Shown here in pieces: positions 1 to 6,552 of a DNA stretch of 8,663 bases. Origin of the DNA: CAIRNS01 sp049508565 (GTDB lineage: Bacteria > Elusimicrobiota > Endomicrobiia > Endomicrobiales > CAIRNS01); the NCBI GenBank assembly GCA_049508565.1, contig JBELAT010000098.1, positions 1-8,663 of the forward strand, read 5' to 3'. The notes under the pieces were generated by a model, which saw only the letters and a program-made list of their open reading frames with translations, had not been told where the DNA came from and ran no database searches. Both the position numbers and the translations under genes were made by a program. Every line of letters starts with the position of its first letter. The first letter of the stretch is position 1.

Positions 1-44
1 AAGTGCACGCCTTTTTATCACTTTTTGCGCTTTTCCGTGCACTT
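1..44. repeat. 9-bp perfect inverted repeat at the window edge
   Basis: The arms AAGTGCACG (1-9) and CGTGCACTT (36-44) are exact reverse complements separated by 26 T-rich bases. Each arm contains the palindrome GTGCAC, so the pair could be two copies of a dyad protein-binding site or the stem of a hairpin. The left arm starts at base 1, so the symmetry may extend outside the window. It lies about 260 bases upstream of the oxidoreductase gene. It could be an operator for the operon or part of the end of the preceding gene. The symmetry is seen directly; the function is inference. Confidence 0.4.
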
Positions 45-207
45 CCTGTCGCTTTCAATGCCTATATTTTACTTATTTTACGTCGATATTTCAAAAATAA
101 TTGGGTTTTTCAGTGCTCACTATCTAAGCAATGATGTTTGTAGTGGTGGAAAATGGTCAGTTAATGTCTAATAAAAGTCATAGTATTTTGTCGTCGTGAA
201 AGGTATC

Positions 208-267
208 ATGAAAGAAAAAAGCAGTTTCATACAGGTGAGCTCTTTTCCCGTAATATTAGTTGTCTAG
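208..267 (+). CDS. possible 19-codon leader peptide upstream of the operon
   Basis: An ATG at 208 opens a short frame, MKEKSSFIQVSSFPVILVV, that stops at TAG 265-267, 36 bases before the first structural gene. The upstream GAAAGG (198-203) could be a weak, closely spaced ribosome binding site. The last five residues are Val, Ile, Leu, Val, Val, a branched-chain-rich tail like those of attenuator leader peptides in ilv/leu operons. The stop codon sits in the left arm of a weak hairpin (264-290) whose right arm abuts the ribosome binding site of the next gene. No classical terminator with a U-run follows, so any control would be translational. Such a short frame can easily arise by chance, and I give it low confidence. 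Confidence 0.25.
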   Translation: MKEKSSFIQVSSFPVILVV

Positions 268-290
268 GAAAAGCTATACCTTTCTGCTAG
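264..290 (+). promoter_or_regulatory. weak hairpin next to the ribosome binding site of the first gene
   Basis: CTAG at 264-267 can pair with CTAG at 287-290, and GAAAAG (268-273) can pair with CTTTC (280-284) with one bulged base. The right arm touches the AGGGGG ribosome binding site (289-294) of the oxidoreductase gene, so folding could limit its access. The stem is short and imperfect. It is noted because it coincides with the stop codon of the possible leader ORF. Confidence 0.2.
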
Positions 291-303
291 GGGGATTGTG
301 TAC

Positions 304-1977
304 ATGAATGATTTTTCTTTTCTCATCGGTGGCTCTGCCGGAGACGGAATTGATGCTGCCGGGGTCATTATTGGACGTCTGTTTTCCAGTATTGGTTATT
401 ATGTCTATATTTACCGCGATTATCCTTCCATTATCCGTGGAGGGCACACGATTTCTATCATCCGCGTGTCTCGCAAAAGGATTGCGACGCATTCTCTATC
501 GGTTGATATGATTCTTGCGCTTAACCAGGAAACCGTTGATGTGCATAAACATCAGTTGAAGGCTAATGGGTGTGTATTGTACGATCCAGACTCAATTAAC
601 ATCGGATCTCTCTCCGGACGCGGTATTAAGCTTGCTCAGATAGTTAAAGAACAAGCCGCTTTGCCAATCACACGCAATACGTGCATGATTGGCGCTCTTT
701 GCAAAGCGGTTGGTATGCCTTGGGATGTCGCCGAACCTGAGCTTAAGAACAATTTCCCTAAAGCAACTGAGATGAATCTAAAAGTTGCTCGTGCCGGGTT
801 TGACGCGTGCGAGATACTGCTTACTATAGAAAGAAACTCCGGTGCAACAAAACATCCTTTGTTAACCGGCAATGAGGCCATAGGATTAGGGCTTGTCTCA
901 GCAGGACTTGAGGCATATGCTGCCTATCCAATGACGCCTTCCTCGGCCATACTACACTTTCTTGCTCAACATGCCGAAGCATTGTCGTTAGATGTCATAC
1001 ACGCTGAAAGCGAGATATCGGTCATTCTGATGGCACTGGGTTTTGCCTATGCCGGCAAGAAAGCAGCTGTCGGAACCTCGGGTGGCGGGTTCTGCCTGAT
1101 GACCGAAGGAGTTAGTCTTGCGGGTATGGCTGAATTACCTGTGGTCGTTATTGTCGGGCAACGCCCGGGTCCCAGCACAGGTTTGCCAAGCTATACATCC
1201 CAAACCGAACTGCACTTCGTGCTCCATGCGGGGCAGGGTGAGTTCCCCCGGTTAATCGTTGCGCCAGGAGATGCTGAAGAAGCATATTTCTGGTCGGCAT
1301 TTGCATTGAAGATGGCCTGGAAATATCAGATACCTGCATTTGTCATGTGCGATAAAACTCTGTGTGAGGGACTCTATAACCTGGATTTTTTGGAAGCTGA
1401 AAAACCGATAGATGAAAATCCTGTTCTCTGGGACCATTCTAAGACGTACGGAAGATATGCTGATTCTGTTACCGGTGTTTCGCCTTTGGCTTTTCCCGGC
1501 GAGAAAGATACTATTGTCAAAGTCAACAGTTATGAGCATGATGAATCCGGTATCACCACAGAAGAAGCAGCAGTAACAAAATCAATGATGGAAAAACGGA
1601 TGAGGAAAGAAAAATACCTGGTCGATGACCTTGAAAAGTATGCGGCGGTAAAAGTGTATGGCACAGAGAGTTCCTCAACCGCTATAGTGTGCTGGGGGTC
1701 CAATAAACCTGTCTGCGTTGAGGTGGCTGAACTGCACGGCCTTAAAGTCATTCATCCGCTGGTTCTCCACCCGTTTCCTGTTAAACAGTTCCGCAACGCC
1801 TTAAAAGGAGTCACCACTCTCATCAGTGTTGAAAACAACGCAACCGGCCAGTTGGCCCGACTCATTGAGCAGCACGGGTTTAAAGCTGACCGGGAAATAT
1901 TAAAGTACGATGGCAGGCCCTTTACCATTGAAGAATTAGCTGCAGAAATAAAAAATCTGTCCGGGGAAGGGAAATAA
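304..1977 (+). CDS. korA: 2-oxoacid:ferredoxin oxidoreductase, fused gamma-alpha subunit
   Basis: This is the large subunit of a thiamine-diphosphate, iron-sulfur 2-oxoacid:ferredoxin oxidoreductase, which oxidatively decarboxylates a 2-oxoacid to acyl-CoA while reducing ferredoxin in the cytoplasm. Numbering is from Met at 304. Residues 1 to about 180 form the gamma domain, with the GGSAGDGIDAAG nucleotide-type loop near the start and the family signature YPSIIRGG around residue 40. From about 185 the alpha (pyrimidine-binding) domain follows, with the 2-oxoacid-contacting motif YPMTPSS at 208-214. The C-terminal part has the LHPFP motif typical of domain II. At 557 aa its length fits fused gamma-alpha subunits. 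I prefer ATG 304 over the in-frame GTG 298, because AGGGGG (289-294) lies 9 nt from 304 but only 3 nt from 298. The beta subunit follows after one base. No ferredoxin-like delta subunit is present. The kor symbol denotes the family; the substrate (2-oxoglutarate, pyruvate or branched-chain 2-oxoacid) is not determined. Confidence 0.93.
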   Translation: MNDFSFLIGGSAGDGIDAAGVIIGRLFSSIGYYVYIYRDYPSIIRGGHTISIIRVSRKRIATHSLSVDMILALNQETVDVHKHQLKANGCVLYDPDSINIGSLSGRGIKLAQIVKEQAALPITRNTCMIGALCKAVGMPWDVAEPELKNNFPKATEMNLKVARAGFDACEILLTIERNSGATKHPLLTGNEAIGLGLVSAGLEAYAAYPMTPSSAILHFLAQHAEALSLDVIHAESEISVILMALGFAYAGKKAAVGTSGGGFCLMTEGVSLAGMAELPVVVIVGQRPGPSTGLPSYTSQTELHFVLHAGQGEFPRLIVAPGDAEEAYFWSAFALKMAWKYQIPAFVMCDKTLCEGLYNLDFLEAEKPIDENPVLWDHSKTYGRYADSVTGVSPLAFPGEKDTIVKVNSYEHDESGITTEEAAVTKSMMEKRMRKEKYLVDDLEKYAAVKVYGTESSSTAIVCWGSNKPVCVEVAELHGLKVIHPLVLHPFPVKQFRNALKGVTTLISVENNATGQLARLIEQHGFKADREILKYDGRPFTIEELAAEIKNLSGEGK

Positions 1978-1978
1978 T

Positions 1979-2830
1979 ATGGATGCAAAAAAGCTAAATA
2001 CCACTGCGAAAAATACCTGGTGCCCCGGGTGCGGCAATTTTGCGATTCTCAACGCCATAAAAGCTGTTATCAGTGCGATCGTTGATGAAGGAACACCGCT
2101 AGAAAATATTATAATGGTTGATGGTATAGGATGTCATGGAAAGATTGCTGATTACATCAATATTAGCAGCTTCTATGGGCTGCATGGCCGGGCGGTGCCG
2201 GTTGCAACGGCAATTAAAATTGCGCGACCTGATAGCAAAATAATCGTGTTCGCCGGTGATGGCGATTCTTACGGCGAAGGTTTGGAACATCTGCTTTTTG
2301 CAGCGAAACGCAATATTGATATAACCATGATAGTCCATAATAATCGCGTATACGGGTTAACGACCGGACAGTCCTCACCGACCTCGCCCCAGGGGTTTAA
2401 GGGAAGATCAACGCCTTTTGGTCTGCATGAACATCCTTTTAATCCTCTTGAGTTGGTACTGGCCGCCGGCGCATCATTTGTCGCACGCGGGTATTCCAAC
2501 AATATGGAAGCGCTTAAGAAGATCATAAAAGAGGGGATAGTTCACCCGGGTTTTGCCCTGGTAGATGTCCTGCAGGTGTGTGCAACCTTCTTTAACCGGT
2601 ACGATGCGTATAATAAATTTGTGTACGAGCTCAAGGATCATGACCCGAGCAATCTCGACGAAGCGGTAAAAAAGGCCCGCGAATGGAATTATGAATCTGA
2701 GACCCCTATTTCACTTGGAATATTTTACAAGAAAGAGGGGGAAACATTTGATAGAACGTTCCCGGTTGCTGCACAAAAAACTCGTCCCAGGATTGATATC
2801 GTGAAGGAAATTCTGCAGAGATACCTTTAA
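1979..2830 (+). CDS. korB: 2-oxoacid:ferredoxin oxidoreductase, beta (TPP-binding) subunit
   Basis: This is the catalytic partner of the preceding subunit. It binds thiamine diphosphate and a [4Fe-4S] cluster and passes electrons to ferredoxin. The protein is 283 aa, normal for the short beta class. The cluster cysteines expected for the family are all visible: C15 and C18 in WCPGCGN, C52 in DGIGCHGK, and C201 in LQVCATF. The diphosphate/Mg motif is GDGDSYGEG (93-101) followed by HNN (120-122), and YGLTTGQSSPTS (125-136) is the conserved substrate-side loop. The start ATG lies one base after the stop of the alpha subunit, with GGGGAAGG just upstream, so the two are translationally coupled. 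The usual LQPCPTFN segment reads LQVCATFF here, a mild divergence. The gene is intact with no sign of decay. Substrate choice cannot be read from these motifs. Confidence 0.94.
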   Translation: MDAKKLNTTAKNTWCPGCGNFAILNAIKAVISAIVDEGTPLENIIMVDGIGCHGKIADYINISSFYGLHGRAVPVATAIKIARPDSKIIVFAGDGDSYGEGLEHLLFAAKRNIDITMIVHNNRVYGLTTGQSSPTSPQGFKGRSTPFGLHEHPFNPLELVLAAGASFVARGYSNNMEALKKIIKEGIVHPGFALVDVLQVCATFFNRYDAYNKFVYELKDHDPSNLDEAVKKAREWNYESETPISLGIFYKKEGETFDRTFPVAAQKTRPRIDIVKEILQRYL

Positions 2831-2857
2831 TATCTCGCTGAAAAGACGGAGAAATGT

Positions 2858-3892
2858 ATGGCCACTACAGGCATAATCTGCACGATAGGCCCCGCATGCC
2901 GTGATGAGAAAACTCTGCGAACAATGACAAGCGCAGGGATGGATATTGCGCGGCTGAATTTTTCGCATGGTACGTGCTCCGAACATCTCCGAAGTCTCTT
3001 GCTTATACGTAAACTCAATCTCAATTATCACCGCCAGGTAAAAATACTCATTGATCTTGAGGGCAACCGCGTGCGTATCGGGAATCTTCCCGACGGCGGT
3101 ATAGCAGTCAAAAAAAATCAGCAACTTGTGCTGTCGAACAATCCACATTTTAAAAAAGCGGGACACATACCGTTTGATTATGAAGGATCGCTGCACAATA
3201 TCAAACGGGGCAATCATATTTTCATCGATGATGGGACCATCGATCTTCTAGTCAAAAAAAGTACCAGGGATTATATTGCAACGGAGGTGATCATCCCGGG
3301 AACGATCAAAAAACATAAGGGAATAAATATCCCGAACGCTGATCTTCAATTTGACGGACTATCCGGGAAAGATCGTACGGACATCCAGTTCGGTATCGAC
3401 AACAAAGTTGATTATTTCGCTCAGTCGTTTGTGAGGTATCCATCAGATATCATTGCCATTAAAGAACTCATTGAAACCTGCCACCCGCCGTGCAAGATCA
3501 TCGCAAAGATAGAAAATCGTGAGGGTATCGAAAACGCAGCCAAGATTTTAGATGTTGCCGACGGGCTTATGATAGCACGGGGAGACATGGGCATCTCTAT
3601 CCCCATCTATCAGGTGCCGATTGTCCAAAAACAGCTTATCCGGCTGTGTAACAAAAGAAAAAAGATCGTGATAACGGCGACCCAGATGCTTGAAAGCATG
3701 ACTGAACATCTGATGCCTACCCGGGCAGAGGTTACGGATGTTGCTAACGCGGTGTTTGACGGAACAGACATGGTGATGCTTTCGGGTGAAACTGCTGTAG
3801 GTAAACATCCCGTCGAAACAGTCCATATGATGAAACAAATTCTCCGCTACACAGAGCACTCTATAAAAGCTAATCTCAAAAAAAATTCATGA
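2858..3892 (+). CDS. pyk: short pyruvate kinase lacking the C-terminal domain
   Basis: Pyruvate kinase transfers phosphate from phosphoenolpyruvate to ADP, giving pyruvate and ATP. The protein shows the family core in order: TIGPA (9-13), ARLNFSHG (31-38, with R32, N34 and S36), the acid-base Lys in AKIEN (K217), the metal-binding ARGDMG (D243), ATQMLESM (T275), and the end of the A domain with DGTDMVMLSGETAVGKHPVE. A B domain is present between about 70 and 165. It is only 344 aa against about 470 for ordinary enzymes. The frame stops just after the A-domain barrel, so the C-terminal domain, where allosteric effectors bind in many homologues, is absent. The canonical GPK/EIR strand reads GNRVR (69-73), placing Arg where Glu or Lys tracks K+ dependence. 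GGAG (2848-2851) precedes the ATG by 6 nt. The stop overlaps the next gene (ATGA), so the shortness looks designed rather than broken. The fold is sure; true pyruvate kinase activity is likely but unproven. Confidence 0.88.
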   Translation: MATTGIICTIGPACRDEKTLRTMTSAGMDIARLNFSHGTCSEHLRSLLLIRKLNLNYHRQVKILIDLEGNRVRIGNLPDGGIAVKKNQQLVLSNNPHFKKAGHIPFDYEGSLHNIKRGNHIFIDDGTIDLLVKKSTRDYIATEVIIPGTIKKHKGINIPNADLQFDGLSGKDRTDIQFGIDNKVDYFAQSFVRYPSDIIAIKELIETCHPPCKIIAKIENREGIENAAKILDVADGLMIARGDMGISIPIYQVPIVQKQLIRLCNKRKKIVITATQMLESMTEHLMPTRAEVTDVANAVFDGTDMVMLSGETAVGKHPVETVHMMKQILRYTEHSIKANLKKNS

Positions 3893-5313
3893 AAGTGCTC
3901 ATTATCAGCACCAACCGTAACCGCCAGCCGGTGGTGGTTATGCCTTTTGGCGCGGCACTTGTCGCCCAGTCGGTACACAGTGCTGGCCATGAAGTGCGAT
4001 GTGTTGATTTGATGTTCGAAAAAAACCCTTTACGTGCGGTGGCCAGAAGTCTCGAAGATTTCTCACCGGACGTGGTGGGAATATCGATACGCAATATCGA
4101 TAATAATGACATGAAAAATGCCAAAGCTCTTGCGTGCGATGCTTTGCCGGTAGTGGAGCTGGTGACAAAGACCGGCATGGCTGAGGTTATACTGGGTGGT
4201 GCCGGTGTTAGCGTAATGCCTGAGGCGTTTCTCCGTCGTACAGGAGTTCGGTGGGCCTGTGTGGGTGATGGGGCGATCGTTCTGGCAGCTTTTGTTGCAG
4301 CAATTGAAGCACGGAGCGATCCTCGCCGGATAGCGGGTCTTGCATGGATTGACAATGGCGTGTTCATGTCAACAAATTCCGTTCAACCAGCCGGCGGAAA
4401 ATCAGTACCAAGAGTAGATTTTTCGAAATGGTTTAATATGAGACCCTATCTTCGGCGTATGGCCGGTGTGCCCGTACAAACAAAAACGGGCTGCCCATAT
4501 GCCTGTATTTATTGTACCTACTCGATTAGTCAAAGCAATACCTATGCTCTGTGCGAGCCAGAAGAAGTAGTGCGACACATCAAGAAAATGATCGACTCTG
4601 GGTTAAATGATTTTGAGTTTGTAGATAATGTGTTCAATGCACCGTATGACCATGCGGTTGCCCTTTGCAAGTCGATTGTGCAAAAAAAAGTGCGGGCCCG
4701 GTTTTATACAGTTGAACTCAATCCTGGATTTCTTGATGACAAGCTTCTGAGACTTATGGAACAGTCCGGGTTTGCCGGTATCGGGGTGACTGCTGAAAGC
4801 GCTTCAAGTACTGTGCTGAACAATTTGGGTAAGGATTATGATCATCACCAGCTGGTCACGGTCGCCGGACATATCTCGCGATCGAAAATACCCTGTTTGT
4901 GGATATTTTTGCTGGGCGGACCCGGCGAAACACCGGAAACGGTGCAAGAGACGTTAGATTTCGCCGAAAACTATATTCGACCTACAGATGCCGTTTATTT
5001 CAATGTTGGTCTTCGTATATATCCTGGTACGCCGCTGGAAAGGATTGCGCGGACAGAAGGCTCCTTGACGATCGAATCTGATGCGCTGTTTGAGCCGGTA
5101 TTTTACATGTCGCCGCAGGTAGATAAGACATGGGTATATGGTGCACTTAAAAAGTCGGTTAAAAAGAACATGAACTTTATTGATCCGGACATATTTGCCC
5201 GTCCTTTTCTTTCCCCGCTGTCACAACTGTGTTATTATGCAGGCATGCGTCCGCCTTTATGGAAAAATACCCGCTTTCTTCGCCAGGCATTACAATTGAT
5301 GGGAGTCCATTGA
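3889..5313 (+). CDS. B12-binding-domain radical SAM protein
   Basis: This is a 474-aa two-domain protein. Residues 1 to about 150 resemble a cobalamin-binding Rossmann domain, with MPFGAALVAQSVHSAGHEV near the start and VILGGAGVSVMPE further on. The DxHxxG lower-ligand motif is not seen, which is common in this enzyme class (base-off B12). From about 190 the radical SAM barrel begins. The [4Fe-4S]-binding CxxxCxxC is C202, C206 and C209 (GCPYACIYC), with Tyr208 at the aromatic position, and GGPGET (343-348) is the SAM-binding GGE-type motif. YPGTPLERIA is typical near the barrel end. Known members perform methylations, ring formations or rearrangements on lipids, pigments and natural products. 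It overlaps the pyruvate kinase stop by 4 nt and its own stop overlaps the polyketide synthase start, so a tailoring role for that product is the natural inference. The exact reaction is unknown. Confidence 0.88.
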   Translation: MKVLIISTNRNRQPVVVMPFGAALVAQSVHSAGHEVRCVDLMFEKNPLRAVARSLEDFSPDVVGISIRNIDNNDMKNAKALACDALPVVELVTKTGMAEVILGGAGVSVMPEAFLRRTGVRWACVGDGAIVLAAFVAAIEARSDPRRIAGLAWIDNGVFMSTNSVQPAGGKSVPRVDFSKWFNMRPYLRRMAGVPVQTKTGCPYACIYCTYSISQSNTYALCEPEEVVRHIKKMIDSGLNDFEFVDNVFNAPYDHAVALCKSIVQKKVRARFYTVELNPGFLDDKLLRLMEQSGFAGIGVTAESASSTVLNNLGKDYDHHQLVTVAGHISRSKIPCLWIFLLGGPGETPETVQETLDFAENYIRPTDAVYFNVGLRIYPGTPLERIARTEGSLTIESDALFEPVFYMSPQVDKTWVYGALKKSVKKNMNFIDPDIFARPFLSPLSQLCYYAGMRPPLWKNTRFLRQALQLMGVH

Positions 5314-6383
5314 TGAATAGCAAACAGGGTGGTCAAAACCAAGCGTATTTGTCGTCCGTCGGGTGTGCCGTACCTGAGTTTAGCATTGACCAACACACTG
5401 CATTTACGATGCTCCGCAGTAAATATGCGTGTACCCTCAAAGATAGTACCCTGAAGCTGGCCGAACGGATTTTCTCGCATCCCAGTATTGCCACGCGCCA
5501 CCTGGCGATTGACAATATTGAGACTTTTTTTGATGAGGATCAGGACCGCAAGATCAAACGTTTTACCACATCCGCTGTGAGACTGGCATCGTCCGCGATC
5601 AGTGAGGCGCTTGCCCGGGACGGGATTGGCTGTGAAGATGTCTCGGCGCTAGTTATCAACACTTGTACCGGATATATCTGTCCCGGATTAACCAGCTACG
5701 TCATTGAAAAGTTAGGTCTCAGAAAAGATATTCCGGCATACGATCTGGTGGGTGCAGGGTGTGCCGGTGCTGTGCCCAACGTGCAATTGTGCCGGTCTCT
5801 TTTATCCGAGACCGGAGGAAGGGCCGTGGTAGGCGTATCTGTTGAGATTTGCAGTTCGGTGTTTCAGGTGAGCGATTCGATCGATTTAATTGTCTCGAAT
5901 GCACTTTTTGCTGACGGAGCGGCGGCCTTTGTTGTCAGTAATGTTCCCCGGGGATTTGTTTTAATTGATTTCAGCCGGGTCTATGCGCCCGAATTTCGTG
6001 ATGATATTTGCATGGTGTACCGCGGAGGGCAACTCCATAACCAGCTTTCAAAAAGACTTCCTTCTATTGTGGCCGACCAGGCGGGCGTTACTGTTCGTCA
6101 GTTCTTAAGCAACCATGGACTGACTATTTCGAGTATCGATTACTGGGCGATGCATGCAGGCGGTGATAATATTATTGCTGCCATTGAAAACGAACTGGGT
6201 GTTTCAAAAGACACATTCGAGTATACACGATCAATACTCAAAGAATATGGCAATATGTCATCACCCAGCGCTCTGTTTGCACTTGAACGTATCTATAAAG
6301 ACAGTAAACAGGGGCAGACCTGTCTGATGCTTTCGTTCGGGGCAGGTTTTCAGATGCAGATGGCACTGTTTGAAAAACAGTAA
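5313..6383 (+). CDS. type III polyketide synthase (chalcone synthase-like)
   Basis: This is a homodimer-type thiolase-fold enzyme that extends an acyl-CoA starter with malonyl-CoA and releases pyrones, resorcinols or related rings. The 356-aa length fits the family. The catalytic triad is visible: C150 in VGAGCAGAVP, H281 in WAMHAGG, and N314 in LKEYGNMSSPS. Other marks are NTCTGYICPGLTSYVIEKLGL (the Cys-preceding strand region), NALFADGAAAF (the signature around the active-site wall), and the C-terminal SFGAGF loop corresponding to GFGPG. I chose ATG 5313, whose first base is the last base of the upstream TGA. GGGAG (5301-5305) lies 7 nt upstream, whereas the longer frame from GTG 5229 would add 28 unlike residues inside the previous gene. 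Relatives include alkylresorcinol and alkylpyrone synthases; a KAS III-like (FabH) role is less likely because of the EYGNMSSPS motif. The product cannot be predicted. Confidence 0.88.
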   Translation: MNSKQGGQNQAYLSSVGCAVPEFSIDQHTAFTMLRSKYACTLKDSTLKLAERIFSHPSIATRHLAIDNIETFFDEDQDRKIKRFTTSAVRLASSAISEALARDGIGCEDVSALVINTCTGYICPGLTSYVIEKLGLRKDIPAYDLVGAGCAGAVPNVQLCRSLLSETGGRAVVGVSVEICSSVFQVSDSIDLIVSNALFADGAAAFVVSNVPRGFVLIDFSRVYAPEFRDDICMVYRGGQLHNQLSKRLPSIVADQAGVTVRQFLSNHGLTISSIDYWAMHAGGDNIIAAIENELGVSKDTFEYTRSILKEYGNMSSPSALFALERIYKDSKQGQTCLMLSFGAGFQMQMALFEKQ

Positions 6384-6433
6384 TTGTTCACTCTGCTGGT
6401 TATAAAGTAAAAAAGCTCGACTGCAATCCATTT

Positions 6434-6458
6434 CGAGGTGCCAGGCACCGGAACCTCG
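6434..6458. repeat. REP-like palindrome in the convergent intergenic region
   Basis: GGTGCC (6437-6442), a central A, and GGCACC (6444-6449) form a perfect 13-base palindrome. An alternative outer stem pairs CGAGGT (6434-6439) with ACCTCG (6453-6458). It lies 51 bases after the polyketide synthase stop, between two convergent genes. The GGTGCC/GGCACC core resembles short palindromes that recur in many genomes as REP-type elements, an impression from memory that copy counting would have to confirm. No U-run follows on either side, so it is not a standard intrinsic terminator, though it could act as a 3' mRNA stabiliser for the operon or the barrel gene. The rest of 6384-6552 shows no gene. Confidence 0.5.
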
Positions 6459-6552
6459 CCAACATGCTGCTGGTTTGGCCGCCAGTGTCTGACCCTACAA
6501 AAACTCACCAATCAATTATCTGTTGCATGCTTCGAGAGAAATCAAACACCTA

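Noticed and set aside
60..207. Sigma70 promoter for the operon
   Set aside because: Several AT-rich -10-like boxes occur, but none has a convincing -35 at 16-18 bases, so I do not call one.
298..303. GTG 298 as start of the oxidoreductase alpha subunit
   Set aside because: It sits only 3 nt from AGGGGG; ATG 304 has normal spacing and the conserved gamma-domain loop begins shortly after it.
2711..3217. 168-codon minus-strand open frame
   Set aside because: It is antisense to the beta subunit end and the pyruvate kinase start, both with clear family motifs, and its translation has no recognisable domain.
3876..4367. 163-codon minus-strand open frame
   Set aside because: It is antisense to the B12 domain of the radical SAM gene, with a low-complexity Ala/Arg/Thr/Ser-rich product typical of a shadow frame.
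5229..5312. Extended start (GTG 5229) for the polyketide synthase
   Set aside because: It would overlap the radical SAM gene by 28 codons, the added residues do not resemble the family, and ATG 5313 has a well-spaced GGGAG and a TGATG junction.
6384..6433. Intrinsic terminator after the synthase gene
   Set aside because: I found no GC-rich stem followed by a U-run; the only strong palindrome (6434-6458) lacks the U-tract.
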